64,000 nt of DNA from Berberis thunbergii. Its lineage: Eukaryota; Streptophyta; Magnoliopsida; Ranunculales; Berberidaceae. The number at the start of each line of letters is the position of its first letter. Positions within the stretch are counted from its first letter, which is position 1. The stretch spans positions 1 through 64,000 of the forward strand of contig QNQO01000826.1 of assembly GCA_003290165.1 (NCBI GenBank), written 5' to 3'. A program made the position numbers and the translations under genes. Shown here piece after piece: positions 1 to 11,430 of this stretch. The notes under the pieces were generated by a model. That model searched no databases and was not told the DNA's origin. It was given only the letters and a program-made list of their open reading frames with translations.

Positions 1-900
1 TTCTACTGAAATACCCAATAACCAACACAGTACAACAAAACCCAGATCTCAGATACTTTACAACCCAATAACAAAAGCTGAAAAGAAAGAAAAAAATACA
101 ATATTGAACCCTGAGAGATCTCAATACCCAAACAAACACAAGTAGAAGTAAAACCAACTTTGCAAATAAAAAATACAGAGATGCCCAAAGCAAAAAAATA
201 CATAGCTAAGTTATCACCTATAAAATACATTGTTGATAATTATCACCTATAAATCTTCCCTTTGTCATCTTGTTGTTTTCAACATGTTTAAAATTCTACC
301 CAATTGAACAGTCTTCTCGCATTCTAGCAAAACAATTAACAAACACCACCGAACTCCATCACTACATTCTAGCAGGCGTGTTTGTAAAATTAGCATGCGA
401 AAAATAGCACTCATCCTTTTTCTTTGGTGCAAATATTCCTACTCTAGAAATGGAAGAAAACAAGGTGCTCACTCACTCATTCACACCACTCACAACTTTG
501 ACCAAGATCCCCTACAAATTATGCATCAAAGAACATGAATTATGCATCAAATATTCCTGAAACTCGTAAGAAAGAACTACAAATTATGCACCTTCTAGAG
601 ATTTATGAATAGGAAAATCATGGGCAGACAACGAATAAGACTCAGAGCCGCTTAACCAATCAGGTTGTGCCTGCTCACCGTGGAAAATGTATCGTACTGG
701 GCGCAGCAGTGATAAAACAAGCATAGTTTAGTGACACCTAGGACTGAACTAAATTCGGAATGAAATGGATAAAACACTTCATATGACCTTGACAGACATG
801 GTTTCCTAAGGGTATTTGTCGAAGTGCTTACCTTCTAAGAAAGTCTTGATTCAATTCACATGCCAAGAAAGCGGTCATGTGTTGTAAGACGCAGGATATT

Positions 901-1332
901 TCAAGGTTGCACAGCTTCCAGAAGTTTCTCATATACCTACCTAGCAGACAAGTCCTCCACCTGATTCCAGCAAACAAATCAAATTAAATAATGATCAAAC
1001 TACTGACAGTGTCCTGCTTAATTTTCAAGACAGAAATGATTTTTCATTTATATGTGGTTCATGGTTGGTAAACTCACCACAAGAAGTTTGGACTTGTTAT
1101 TCCATCCTTTCTGAAGGGTCATCTGGCTCAGTCTTAGACCCAAAACCTGTGATACGAACAAAAGCATGTTGGATCAGTCACTGTGCACAATAAAAATGCT
1201 AGCCGGTAAGAAAGAATAGCATGTTATTTGGTCTGTAACTTACCTTGCCCATAAATTCTAGCAACTCATTGTTTGCTTCACCACGAGCTGCAGGTGCAGC
1301 TACACTCACCCTAACATCATCAGCATTCACCC
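901..1332 (-). pseudogene. DUF167 / UPF0235 (YggU-like) gene fragment, three exons
   Basis: Three minus-strand exons with GT-AG borders read as one protein: 1332-1244 ([20 protein letters not shown]), 1146-1078 ([20 protein letters not shown]) and 960-901 (VEDLSAR, stop, VYEKLLEAVQP). This is the C-terminal half of the small DUF167 family, which is conserved in plants and animals and has no well-defined function. The phase is kept across both introns. In the last exon a TAG stop at 939-937 stands where CAG (Gln) is expected, 12 codons before the natural TGA at 903-901, so the product would lose its last residues. The N-terminal exons are not found upstream; a CREG fragment lies there instead. 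The fragment is therefore cargo of the CACTA element rather than a gene in place. The family call is firm; whether it is transcribed is unknown. Confidence 0.85.
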
Positions 1333-1539
1333 CTGAAAAAAAAGATGAAAATTTGGAATGATCATGTGGTTCAATATCAAGAGGAAACGTAGCAGATAGA
1401 TAGCTTTCAAGAAATTCACAGGTCATAGACTCCAAGTGGAACCTCAAATATTAATATCCTGTGTTAAAACACTGTTATGAACAGGGAGTCAAGATGACTT
1501 GGATAATGGACATTTCATTTCATTTCATTCCCCAAATAG

Positions 1540-1655
1540 TTGCCCAAAACCAAACTGTGGCAAGGATTTTGATACGTTTCCCTCTTTCTTCCCCTAGAAA
1601 TTCTCTCATGCCATATGCCCAAAACCAAACTGTGGCAAGGACTTGGATAAGGATC
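1540..1655. repeat. Short direct repeat at the edge of the CREG fragment
   Basis: TGCCCAAAACCAAACTGTGG followed by CAAGGA and a similar TTGGATA/TTTGATA tail occurs at about 1541 and again at about 1616, 74 bp apart. The unit corresponds to CREG coding sequence on the minus strand, so part of the captured exon was locally duplicated. Confidence 0.8.
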
Positions 1656-1832
1656 TGTCTTGCCACAAGTTCCAAGAGGGAACTCACTGAGTGTAAATGA
1701 AGCCTTGAATCATTCAATGCATTACTTGCAGTAGGGTCAAGAGTGGTCAAGTAGAAGTATGGGATGCCCCAGCCTTTACCAGGTTTCCCATCACTAAATG
1801 AAACTACATTTCTGAATACATCAGAGAATAAT
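1600..1832 (-). pseudogene. CREG-like (cellular repressor of E1A-stimulated genes) fragment
   Basis: The minus strand reads FRNVVSFSDGKPGKGWGIPY then FYLTTLDPTASNALNDSR, typical of the FMN-binding split-barrel core of plant and animal CREG proteins (secreted or endolysosomal glycoproteins). Directly after NDSR a frameshift is needed to recover the continuing family sequence FTLSEFPLGTCGKTDP, which contains the conserved GTCGK-DP stretch. The end of the match runs into a short direct repeat (1540-1566 and 1615-1641) that duplicates the CCTTGCCACAGTTTGGTTTT segment. There are no flanking CREG exons and the next downstream fragment is DUF167, so two unrelated genes were joined inside the CACTA element. 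The assignment is from motif recognition and is fairly secure; the exact exon ends are approximate. Confidence 0.75.
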
Positions 1833-3004
1833 AATGTCAATCAAAAATTAGTTTGGTGTAAAAAAATAACTTAGCCAAACTGTATGAAAATGTAAATAAT
1901 TTACCCAAAGGGAGCTCCTCCCAAGTCACTGGAGATGATACTGCAGGAACAAAGTATCAATGTTAACATCATGGTCCTCATACCGCAAAGCACAAATGGA
2001 AAAACGAAAGAGATGTATACTAATTCTCTTATTGTACTTCAATACTTTCCGAAATAGAAGGCAACAGTAACACTTTATTTATATTGTTTTGAAAAGGTTA
2101 AAAATAAAACCTGCCAATCATACATTTCATAATATAACATGAAACTCTTTTTGTCAGTGAAGCACAAAAAGACTCTAAAATCATCTTGATACAAGACAAA
2201 GGCAATAATTAAACAAAATTCTCCACATGGAAAGTTTGGTTGGGGGTACTCAGCGAAAAATGATGCAGTATGACCCTTCAAGGGAAAGCTTGAATTAGTT
2301 CACTCGAAGGAAAACCCACGAATAACGGTATAATACAAATGGTTTAGACAATGGTATTGTTTTAGGCTTTTAGCAGACAGTTGAAAAGTACTTCACTATA
2401 CAAATGGAGATTTACTATTTCTCCAAGAAACAATCATTCAAATGGAGATTTACTATTTCTACTAATCCATCTGATTTTGAGCATTGGGTAGTGTCCTAGG
2501 CTAGTCTCACTATCAACCCTTCTCCTAATCTTTTGACATAATCATTAGATTAACTCCTAAGCAATAAAGAGTTGTAACTTCACATGAGCAGGAAGTATTC
2601 ATTCACATGATACATACTCTTAGATGAAGGGTAATTTATTTAATATCAACAAGTTGCTAATTAATATCATGCCAAAGTAGAAATAGATGTCGAAACTATT
2701 CATACATTTTTAGCAGTTTTCATGCCTTTAGTGAGTAGATCCTCCATAACAGCAAGCCAAACCCTTTGTCCTCTAAAGTGAAGACTGGTAGCCTGATCAG
2801 AATAGTTAAGTATCACACCCAAAAAACCACAGTAAATGTATAATGCTTTTAACCTTATAGCCTGATCCACTCAATTGAATATTCTTTTAACTTTCAGTAT
2901 TTTCAGTGATAACATACAACAGAGGTCAATGCAACTAATAAGCTATAATGGTGAATAAGTTGAGAAACTAGTTAATAACAGAAATGAAAAGTGTAGTGAA
3001 GTAC
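1833..3004. other. CACTA A interior, mostly unassigned
   Basis: The sequence is AT-rich and intron-like. One minus-strand open stretch at about 2703-2795 ([20 protein letters not shown] and following residues) looks like a coding exon but I do not recognise the parent gene. A 2400-2465 segment repeats AAATGGAGATTTACTATTTC twice. Nothing else can be supported. Confidence 0.35.
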
Positions 3005-3225
3005 CTGGACAATATTTTCCTCACCGTTTTCCTCAATTACTTTGTCTAACAACTTAAAAAGACTTTCAGGATCATCTACAATGTCTGAGGCATCAACTGA
3101 AGAAACAAAATAGACACCACGTTGGCATGACACTAAAAAGTTGATCAGCGTCTTGCCTTGTGCATCTTTCCAGCTATCAGCCATAACAGTACAACCAGTG
3201 ACCATCACATAACATAAAGCTCTTT
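3005..3225 (-). pseudogene. DUF659 (hAT-transposase-like) exon fragment
   Basis: The minus strand encodes GCTVMADSWKDAQGKTLINF, then LVSCQRGVYFVSSVDASDIV and ESLFKLLDKVIEENGEENIV. This is the DUF659 domain found in domesticated or active hAT-type transposase proteins of plants (the ADSW/TDxxG-INF and SVDAS landmarks are clear). The exon ends with a good donor (CAG/GTAC at 3005-3001). No BED finger, RNase H-like core or dimerisation domain follows in the next kilobases, and no hAT terminal repeats or 8-bp duplication are seen. It is best read as a captured gene exon inside CACTA element A rather than as a separate hAT insertion. Confidence 0.75.
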
Positions 3226-4850
3226 TACCCGGTACATGGCAGAAATCACAAGTTCTTGTCATCTGTAAACAAAAAAAATCAGTTGATGATGTAAAATATT
3301 ATTAGCATGTAGATGCACATCAATTGAGGGGGATAAGTACGACATACCTGGAATTTTACTGATAACCAAAATCATGACATTGTGAGGAAGATGGCCTTAC
3401 TTTGCTTCACAATTGTATCCCCTGGTCTGCAGTACAAAGACTATATCATGCTCATTTGCAACAATAAAGAGGGGATATGTCAAGAAAACCTACTCATATA
3501 TTTTTATCAAAAACAAATGCTGGAAAAAATTCAATTCATTCCAACATCTTAAGTTGAAAAAAAAAAACTTTCAAAAGAAATGTCTTCTCTTGCTTCTACC
3601 ACTCTTGCTCACCTGAAGTGAAAACATAACGAGATAACAAAACAGCTGAACTTGATGTAGGTTCCAAGTGTCTTCTCTGAAATTAGGCATTCAAAAACAT
3701 TAAATATATAAATTAGACTCAATACACATGCAAGGCAAAGTGTCAATTCTAGATTAAGAGAGGATATAAAATCATCAAATCTGCACAAAATTTTGCTCTA
3801 CCGGGTATAATACCTGCATTAAGGCATAACATAAACCAAGTACAATCAATGAAGATTGTAAAATTAATTCACCTACTTGACATTCAAGCCCCTTGAACAT
3901 CATGCCAACAAAAAAAGCTCAGATCGGCAACTTACACAGGCTACACAATAAAACATCTGGCTTACTTGCAAACTTCTTAAGAGATATTCATCAAATAACA
4001 TTACCATCATTCACCATGGTATACTTGCATAAAGATGAAGCATTAACACAAACTAAATATTATGTGCAACAGTAAAATTTACCATAGAGCACTTGCAAAT
4101 CAATGAAACTACTATAAACAAGGATGTGGTATAGTGTTTTGTGCATCCATTAGTATCAAATAATTTGCTCCATACCCGTCAAGCCTCCATGTATTTGCAT
4201 TGACACTGCAGACAAACCTCCCTCCATAAATAAATCGAAATCCATAACCTCCGGCAGTCTGGCTGTAACTTGTGAATCGAAATATGCCAGTCATCCATCT
4301 TTAAAATTGAAACGAGTTACCCTGCAGACAAACCGAAACCAGAAACAAAGAAATCCCAACAAGAAGTTCTAATTCTTTACTGGATTAGACATAATTTGAC
4401 ATATTGGACAGGTGATTAGCGCAAAATATCTCAATAAACAATTGCTGGATTAGACCTAATTTGAGATAGTGATTAGCGCCAAAGATCTAAATAAACACAA
4501 CGTGTGAAGATCTAAATAAACGAGTAAAAACACGGACAACGGATTAGCCACAGATATGAATAAACACACAGAAGTGCGATAAGATCGAAGAGAACAAAAG
4601 ATTGATTTGAACACCGAACCTTTGTGATTAATCGAAGTAAAGCCTCTATGGAGACGACGGTTGAACCGAAGACTAATTGGAGGGAAACAGGTGTCTACAT
4701 GTAAATCAGCAGATTGCCTGTCTAGATCCAGAAAGAGAAACGAGGGCGGAATTGAAGCTTCAAGGACAACAAAAACGAAGAAAAAACATAGAGCAGAGAC
4801 TATTTTGGACACCATTTTACTTTACTGGATGATATGACATGATGGAGCAA
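3226..4850. other. CACTA A interior, no assignable gene
   Basis: AT-rich DNA with short open frames only. A minus-strand open stretch near 4112-4294 (NANTWRLDGYGANYLILMDA) could be an exon but matches no family I know. Weakly repeated CTGGATTAGAC / GATTAGCGC units occur at 4378-4520. Confidence 0.3.
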
Positions 4851-5069
4851 AGGGTTTTGGTTGTTTGGGTTGCTCGAATTCTCCCTCTCTCTTTCCTTCT
4901 CCTTCTCTTCTCCTTCTCTCTTTCCCTCTCCTTGAAAGTTTAGGGTTAGATGCAAAGGGTTGAAAAGGGGGAGATGGAGCGGGAACGCGCGGGAAGCAAA
5001 TTTTTTTCCCAAAATTTTGCCAGCGAGAATTCGACCTAGATCTCCACACGTCCACGTGGAACACACATG

Positions 5070-5250
5070 CCTTTTTGCAACGGTTTTAAGCCGTTGCGCA
5101 CTATAGCCACGGTTTTTAGCCGTGGCAAACACACCAACGGTTTAGAACCGTGGCCAAGCCTTTTTTTAGCCACGGTTTTAAGCCGTTGGGCACTATATCC
5201 ACGGTTTTTAGCCGTGGCAAACACACCAACGGCTTAGAACCGTGGCCACC
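5070..5250. repeat. CACTA A right subterminal motif array
   Basis: Six copies of a ~20-bp near-palindromic unit such as CCACGGTTTTTAGCCGTGGC or CAACGGTTTAGAACCGTGGC lie in about 180 bp, arranged as a ~86-bp tandem duplication (5079-5160 and 5165-5250). Subterminal motif arrays next to short terminal repeats are the hallmark of CACTA elements, where they bind the element-encoded TNPA-type protein. Confidence 0.85.
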
Positions 5251-5270
5251 CTTGTGTAGCTAATCAGGTC

Positions 5271-5283
5271 TTTTGGTGTAGTG
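5271..5283. repeat. CACTA A right terminal inverted repeat
   Basis: TTTTGGTGTAGTG, the reverse complement of CACTACACCAAAA at 22085-22097. The Athila integrase frame (YILLAVDYVSKWVE) starts on the next base. Confidence 0.9.
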
Positions 5284-6002
5284 TACATTCTTCTAGCTGT
5301 TGATTATGTTTCCAAATGGGTAGAGGTGGTACCTTGTAAAACGAATGACAACAAGGTTTTGGTACTCCGTGTGCTGTTATAAGTGATGGTGGTTCTCATT
5401 TTTGTAATAGACTGTTTGAACTGCTAATTAAGAAGTACTCCATCACTCATAAAGTAAGTACTCCATATCATCCACAAACAAGTGGGCAAGTTGAAATATC
5501 CAATCGGAAACTAAACACATTTTAGAGAAAATTGTTCGACCAGACCGTAAGGATTGGTCACAACGTCTGACTAATGCTTTTAGGGCTTATAGAACATCGT
5601 TTAAGACCCCGTTTGGAATGTCTCCTTATAGACTTGTTTTTGGTAAGGCATGTGATTTGCTTGTGGAATTGGAACATCGTGCTTATTGGGCTATCAAAAC
5701 CTTTAATTTTGATATAGGTGAGGATGGATCACATCAAAACCTTCAAGTCCCTTGAACCTTTCCAAAAGGTTTTGTTATTTAACTCTCGGTTGCATTTGTT
5801 TCCTGGCAAGTTACGATCTCGATGGTCTGGACCTTACACTGTGAAAACAATGTTTCCACATGGGGCTGTTGAGATTGTTGATCCCAAGGATGGTCGTGCT
5901 TTTAAAGTCAATGGTCAGCGTCTTAAACCATTCTTAGATATGCCTACATCAGAAGTCGAGGTTGATCTGTTGTTATTAGAGGATCATGTGTACTCAGATT
6001 GA
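5284..6002 (+). pseudogene. Athila-like Ty3/gypsy integrase, 3' part of pol, disrupted
   Basis: The plus strand reads YILLAVDYVSKWVEVVPCKT, then [62 protein letters not shown] and, in the C-terminal domain, SRWSGPYTVKTMFPHGAVEI. These are the integrase DDE core (the three acidic residues sit in VDYVS, ISDGG and GQVEIS) and the C-terminal module. The GKACDLLVELEHRAYWAI signature is typical of the Athila lineage. Roughly a dozen residues between VLVLR and AVISD are missing, a frameshift follows NRKLN, and another lies near 5718, so the gene is dead. Its upstream part was cut off by CACTA element A at 5283. Confidence 0.9.
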
Positions 6003-7086
6003 GGAACTATTTCTCTGTTACCCATAGCCTTATGGGTACTCTGTGTTTTGTCGGGCTGACAACGTTAAACCAAACACTCCTGGGAGGCTGCCCAGCTTCT
6101 GTTGTGTCATTATGGTTAGTCTAGATTGATTTTCGAGTTATTCTAGTTGCATCCCACTCATACTCGTTAGCTCTGTTACCTACTTCAGTTATGGAGTATT
6201 ATCCCATATTATTTTTATCTATACCCAATGTCTCTGAGAATGTGTGTGGTTGATGTATTTTTGGAATGGGCAAATAAAAAAGAGTTGACGCTAAATATTC
6301 CATGAATCCTTGGGACTAAAATGTTTCATTGTGTAGAAAGGGAAAACATGTTAATTAAAAAAATGAAGCAAATTTCGAATGAAGAAAAGTAACATTGGTT
6401 TATTTTTCAGAACCCCACGTGTTAATTAAAGGGTGTATCCATTCTCAGAGAATTTTTTCGTATCCTTTTCCATTCTTGTTAGCCAAAATCTTAGCCTCAT
6501 TACAACCTAACAAAGACCTAATTGATCTTAAGTAAAGGTCTGGTTCATAGATGTGGAGATTAAATAGACAAGAACTATGGTGTATGATTCAACATTCTCA
6601 AATTAATTGATATTCATGTCTATGAGATCATATTCAATTCATTCTTTTAAAAGTCCGTTTTCATGATTATTATATGTGAGATGTTTGTGTTTCCATAATT
6701 TATTTTCTTTCTCACATATAAACTGAGTGATAACTAACCAATCTCTGAGTGATTCAATTCTGAGTGACAAGAGAGATTTGTAGTCGAAGCGTACTATTCA
6801 AAGGTTATCTAGTCGTATCTTTACTGAGAAAAATAAAATTATGTTGATAAGGCCATGCACACACATACTTCGAGTTGAGAATAATTGATGAAATTTATTT
6901 TACCTTTGGGTGCTATTAAATCATTGTTAGACTTTTTGATATATTATTCTAACAATGTTAGTTGTTTTATAGAATTTTTTGCAATTAAATTGTTACTATG
7001 AGGATAATAGATAGAGTGATAAAGTTACCATGTTTTGGAAATCCATTGAGTAATAATGTTTTTATTGTTTTGCTCGAGGACTAGCA
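6003..7086 (+). other. Athila-like 3' untranslated region
   Basis: Directly follows the integrase stop. It contains the family-typical segment with GACAACGTTAAACCAAACAC and CTCCTGGGAGGCTGCCC, and ends with TTTTGCTCGAGGACTAGCAA just before the LTR. It has no coding signal. Confidence 0.7.
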
Positions 7087-9123
7087 AAATATCATTTAAT
7101 TTATATATGTTAGTGTTTCGATTATTATATTTTATTCTAATTATTTCATTTTCATGTTTTTGTAAGAACTTGAGCATAAACGATGAAATCGCGTTAAGGC
7201 GGCAATTTGAAGAATGATCAATTGGTAGGTTCAAATGGCGTTACAAAGTAATGGATGACAAGTCGAATATCACATGCTTAAATCTTACCGAAATAAACCA
7301 AATTCACATATTACCTAAGCCCAAATCCGAAAGTTTACCTAAAGCCCAAGTCCGAAAGTTTACCTAAAGCCCAAACCCAACCTAGGAGAATAGAGAAAAC
7401 CTATTTAGAGTCTTCATCTCTCCCCTTTCCTTTAAGCTCCTCTTCCACGTTTCTTTTCTCCTCCTCTCTTTTCCAGCCACCACACCACATCCACCCTGCC
7501 GGCAATCCTCGCTCGATAGGAGAACCGGCAGCGCGATCATCCCTCATTCACCACCTACTCCTCATCACCCCCATCTCTCACGCACAAAATAGAGATCACC
7601 GTCCACACACCAGCCAACACAACAACACCTCTCGCTCCCACACTCCCTTTTCCACCACGCCAAATAGCCGCCACCACCTCATTCTCCCTCTCTATCTGTT
7701 ATTCTTCTTCAACCAACAGCTACCACGAACAACCTCATCCCTCCTTCTATTCATCACCTTACAATCACCCACACCCTATTCTACCGGCAGACAGCACCAC
7801 CAAAACAGAGCTTCCTCTCTCTCGTTCACTCTCTCTCGTCTCCCTCTATTTCCCTTCCTCCCCCTCTTTTTGTTCCTTTGTCTCAACCAAACAACACCGT
7901 CACAACACAATCATGCACCACCATAAACAAGAACAGGAAATACGCATTTCCCACACCACCTCGCGACAGAGCCCGACAGACCAACCTGCTCCATCACCTC
8001 TGTTTCTCTCTTCCGTGATCTTTATCGGAGAAGCAACAACAGACCACTTGCCAGCCAAGCTCCTCTCCGCTTCTCTCTTCGCCAACAACGATTTTTCCCT
8101 ATTTTTCCTCTCTCTCATTTTTCTCTCTCACTATCATCTAATTTTCTTTTCTCACAAGTTCCATTAAACACCAACCACCGGTCGGGAAAAGAAGACGCTC
8201 GCGAGGAGCGAAGAACTATCAAGGAGGAAGGGCGCGGCTCGCTGGAGACGAATACATAGGAAAAAGTAGAGGGAACCAACTGTTTTTCAAACAGTTGGCT
8301 ATTAGCACCCCCAAATTCTGTCAGAGCCACCACAGTGCATTTGGAGCTATTTCTGGGGATGCATGTTCGTGCTGAGATGGATTGCACCTACACCAGTGTC
8401 ATATTCTCATCCACCATGATCTTCTAGACCCCGTGCTGAGGCGAAGATGAAACCACAGGGTTTCCTAGAGTTTTTCGTATCTGAATTTATTGTTTTCTAT
8501 ATGCTTGAACGTTAAATACAATTGATTTTTGAATTTCAATAATTTTCTTTCACCGATTATATTTAGAATAATTATCTAGACTAATCGGTAGTTAGAAGTT
8601 CCCTTTGTTGATATTCGAAGTCTGTTTTAATCAATTAATTTGAATCTGTGATTGTGTGTGCCGTAAGAAGACATGCAATGTTAGGGGTTTAGAATTAGTT
8701 AAAATAAACTTGTGATTGTTTGTGCTGTAAAAATACATGCAATGCTAGGGGTTTATGCCTTTGCTGAAATCATATTCAAATATAGATTAATTTTTAGATT
8801 AGTCGTGTTACTCTTGAAAACAATAATTTGGATTATACAAATCTCAAAGAACCTGTGGTGGATTCGATGTCTCGGTCCACTCTTTATCATCTTACTAGTT
8901 TAATTTTAGTTGTCAATTTAGTTCTCTTGAGTTAGTAATTTTCATTTGCTGCATCCCCCAACTCTAAATTAGTTTAAATAAGTCTTGGAATTTGGCTGTC
9001 TCCTCAATCCTCGTGGGATCGACCCGTATTTGCCATTGTCTACTACTTAGACAGCCGTGCACTTGCAGTATTACAAGTAGGGTTTATTAACTTATTTATT
9101 TAGTTTAATAAAATCTCCATCAT
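7087..9123 (+). repeat. Athila-like 3' LTR
   Basis: About 2.0 kb, homologous to the complete solo LTR at 41417-43278: the start (AATTTATATATGTTAGTGTTTCG), the AACGATGAAATCG motif, the pyrimidine-rich middle, and the end with GGGATCGACCCGTATTTGCC and CCGTGCACTTGCAG. The first ~35 bp present in the solo LTR are missing here. The terminal CA is at 9122-9123. It lies on the same strand as the integrase at 5284-6002. Internal short tandem repeats occur at about 7310-7380 (GAAAGTTTACCTAAAGCCCA) and 8640-8755. Open frames inside (for example 7913-8167) are low-complexity and not credible genes. Confidence 0.8.
8640..8757. repeat. Two-copy tandem repeat in the Athila LTR
   Basis: Two ~65-70 bp units, each with TGTGATTGT, a GCCGTAAGAAGACATGCAAT-like segment and AGGGGTTTA, follow one another at about 8647-8695 and 8711-8757. 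Confidence 0.7.
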
Positions 9124-10440
9124 AGTCGTCATCAACTTTGGCTGACTAAGCTTGCTAAGGTGGAGAGGGGTTTCGCACGTTTGAGGGCATGCAAACCCAT
9201 GTCCGCTAGTGTCATGCACTGTGTGGACAACATTACCTTGAAACAAACAGTGATCCGTAGGTACGATCCGTGTGCCAATGCTGATTTAGATTTGTGTTCG
9301 TGCCAAGTATGTAGCAGAATATTGTTCGAATGATCGGCCGAGCCTTTGGGCCCGCAGAGGAAAAGTTAGGTTTCTTATACGGTTGCGCAACGTGTACAAC
9401 ATAGATCGCGCGGTGACACATATATGACGTAAGCTTCGAAACGGTTGAGTATCGGTTACTAGCCCTCAATTGATGGGGTTGCGTGCAGCGTCATTAATTG
9501 AACGAACATGGTCTGCGCAGTTTCCTTGGGAGTCGCCATTTCTTTACTTTCCATACGGTATTCAATGCTTGGCAGTTAATGTAGGAGCGCCCGTTTGGTG
9601 AACCATTATGCCTATATAATGGATTTTTCCAATCGATGTAGACACTGTCTTTCGAAAAACATATTTCCTGTAATTTCTTGTTTGAAGAAAACGTTTTGGG
9701 TTTTCCAAAGGCTAAAAGGAGATCTCTAGCAATGGAGTCTTCGAATGTTCTGACATTTGCATTGATCAGGCACGACGATAGTTGTTGTTATGCGTGATCA
9801 CTTGTTTTGGGTGGGCATGTAGTTGATCTGCTAAGATCTCATAATTTCTTCTCATACTGCGAAGAAGTGGTACTGGTTTCCTACCAAGGGAGATGCCATG
9901 GTGTTACTTCATGTCGCTTGTGTCAGTGTGTGCATGGATCCCGCTGCTAATCAATGGTTGATCAAAGTGTTAGCCGATGTGCGATGCTTTCAGGTGTGGT
10001 AGCTCTCAGTCACTCCTAGTATTGCACATGGGAAGGTGGCCTCGCTTGATAGCACTAAGAGACCTTGATGGCGTCGTTGTTTGTGGTCATCCTCATCTGC
10101 CTTCTTCCAACCCCCCTGGAAGCCAAAAACCATTTGAGAAAGTCTGTAAGGGGGGTGGGATGTGTCTTGAGGAAATCAACAGTCCGTTGTAAGGTCTACA
10201 ACATTGTTGTACGGGCACTTTCCTTGGGTGATTCGACGGAGCAATTTGGCCGCTCAGTCATTTCAATCCCCTTTGACACCTTGTCTTTAGTCGAGCGTAG
10301 TCTGTTTGCATATCTTTACTCTCACTTGCAGATTGCTCGCATCGGAGGGTCTGCTCGGCCTTCTTCGGATACATTTACGTAGTTAGATCATCTAAGTGAG
10401 TCTTTACTACGTGTCATACTGATTTCAGATGCTTGTTGTA
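9124..10440. other. Retroelement remnant, not assignable
   Basis: The stretch begins right after the Athila LTR. An open plus frame near 9140-9330 (KLAKVERGFARLRACKPM and RRYDPCANADLDLCSCQVC) looks once-coding, but I do not recognise a family. Small plus-strand frames at 9977-10382 overlap each other and are unconvincing. The right edge grades into the 3' untranslated part of the Tat-like element that follows. Confidence 0.4.
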
Positions 10441-10926
10441 TGCAGTCTTTTGTATCCACCTCAAGGCTCTCGTTGTTACATCTTTCCAATAATCAATGAA
10501 GTTTGTTTTCACAATTTTTCCTTTATTTCTTAAATGACTGTAAATTACATAATTCTTTAAGAATCAAAACTCTACATTGCTTATGGAAAGAGAAATAAAC
10601 AATTGAATAAAACTAACTATTGACTAAGAGAGACTGGTCCTGGGCCTGACGTGAACTTGGATGGCCCTTGCGAATCATTAGTGTTCTCAGTGGACTGTCG
10701 AGATTTGATAGAGTTACAAAGGTTACTGAAGAGTAAATCTTGCAGAGGGATTCATCTCCGTACCGACAGAAGGTCGGGGTTGTGTTCCTGTTTGTCTTAG
10801 CCTCTCCGTTCTACTTGTCTGAAGAAATGATTGTTCCAGTACGGCTTGGCCGGGGTGCCTCCGTTGTCACTCGACTTGGCTCTGGTTCAAGCTACTTCAT
10901 AAGACTCAATTGGATTTGGGAGCATT

Positions 10927-11430
10927 CTATTTTTTCAGTGCAGCGTCATGGCAGCCTCGTGTTGCAGGTTGGTCTCCATGTATTGTCCCTTCGGAGTGGT
11001 TAGCGGTATACTTAACACATTCGTAAAGGGTAGAAATTATTGCTTCCATCTGGTGGAGCCACAATCTTCCCAAGATAAGGTTGTATGTTGATGGCGCATC
11101 TACAACCATGAAGTCCATAAAAAAGACCTTTCTTAGCTGTGGCTCCCCTGCCACTGTTGCTAACCTTATCTTTCTGAGGGGGTAGCATTTCTCCCCAATG
11201 AATCCAATCAGCGAGTGATCCGAGGGCGTCAAGTTTCCCTCATTGAAGTCCATACTGTGGTACACACTGTATAATGGAATGTTGAGCGATCTTCCTATGT
11301 CCATCGGAGTTATTTTCACCTCCCACCTTGCAATTGAGACTGAGATGACTACGGCGTCATTCTGCGGTGCTCGGACTCGATCGAGGTCTTTCTCCATAAA
11401 GGTCAAGGTGGGAATGGAGCTTTCAGCCAT
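10927..11430 (-). pseudogene. Retroviral-type aspartic protease region, copy 1
   Basis: The minus frame carries the plant Ty3/gypsy Tat-type protease pattern: PQNDAVVISVSIARWEV, then LIGFIGEKCYPLRKIRLATV, then VVDAPSTYNLILGRLWLHQM (the conserved ILGR motif) and STYECVKYT-like residues. Where the active-site D-T/S-G would be, this copy reads MDIGRSLNI, so the catalytic triplet is altered. The frame is open for 167 codons but has no gag fusion in frame. It is a non-functional remnant. Confidence 0.7.

Larger units (their letters stand above)
1..5283. mobile_element. CACTA element A, right part (non-autonomous, gene-carrying)
   Basis: The right terminus TTTTGGTGTAGTG at 5271-5283 mirrors the CACTACACCAAAA terminus of the complete element at 22085. 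It is preceded by several copies of a near-palindromic motif of the CCACGGTTTTTAGCCGTGGC type. The left end lies outside the window, so the element is at least 5.3 kb. The base after 5283 resumes an Athila integrase reading frame in mid-domain, so A inserted into that retroelement; the expected 3-bp target duplication on the missing left side would be TAC. No transposase is visible. The cargo is three recognisable host-gene fragments (DUF167, CREG, DUF659), all on the minus strand. The stretch 4850-5060 (pyrimidine-rich tract, then a TTTAGGGTT-like and AAAGGGTTGAAAAG block) resembles 35750-36050 of element B, which shows common descent. Confidence 0.85.

Noticed and set aside
3005..3262. A free-standing hAT transposon from the DUF659 exon
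   Set aside because: No hAT terminal repeats, 8-bp duplication or other transposase exons; it fits the pattern of captured cargo.
4800..5224. Overlapping minus-strand frames (up to 110 codons)
   Set aside because: They cover the GA-rich right-end region and subterminal motif array of CACTA A; repeats, not genes.
9977..10382. Two overlapping plus-strand frames as a gene
   Set aside because: They overlap in different frames, have no recognisable domain and sit in retroelement debris.
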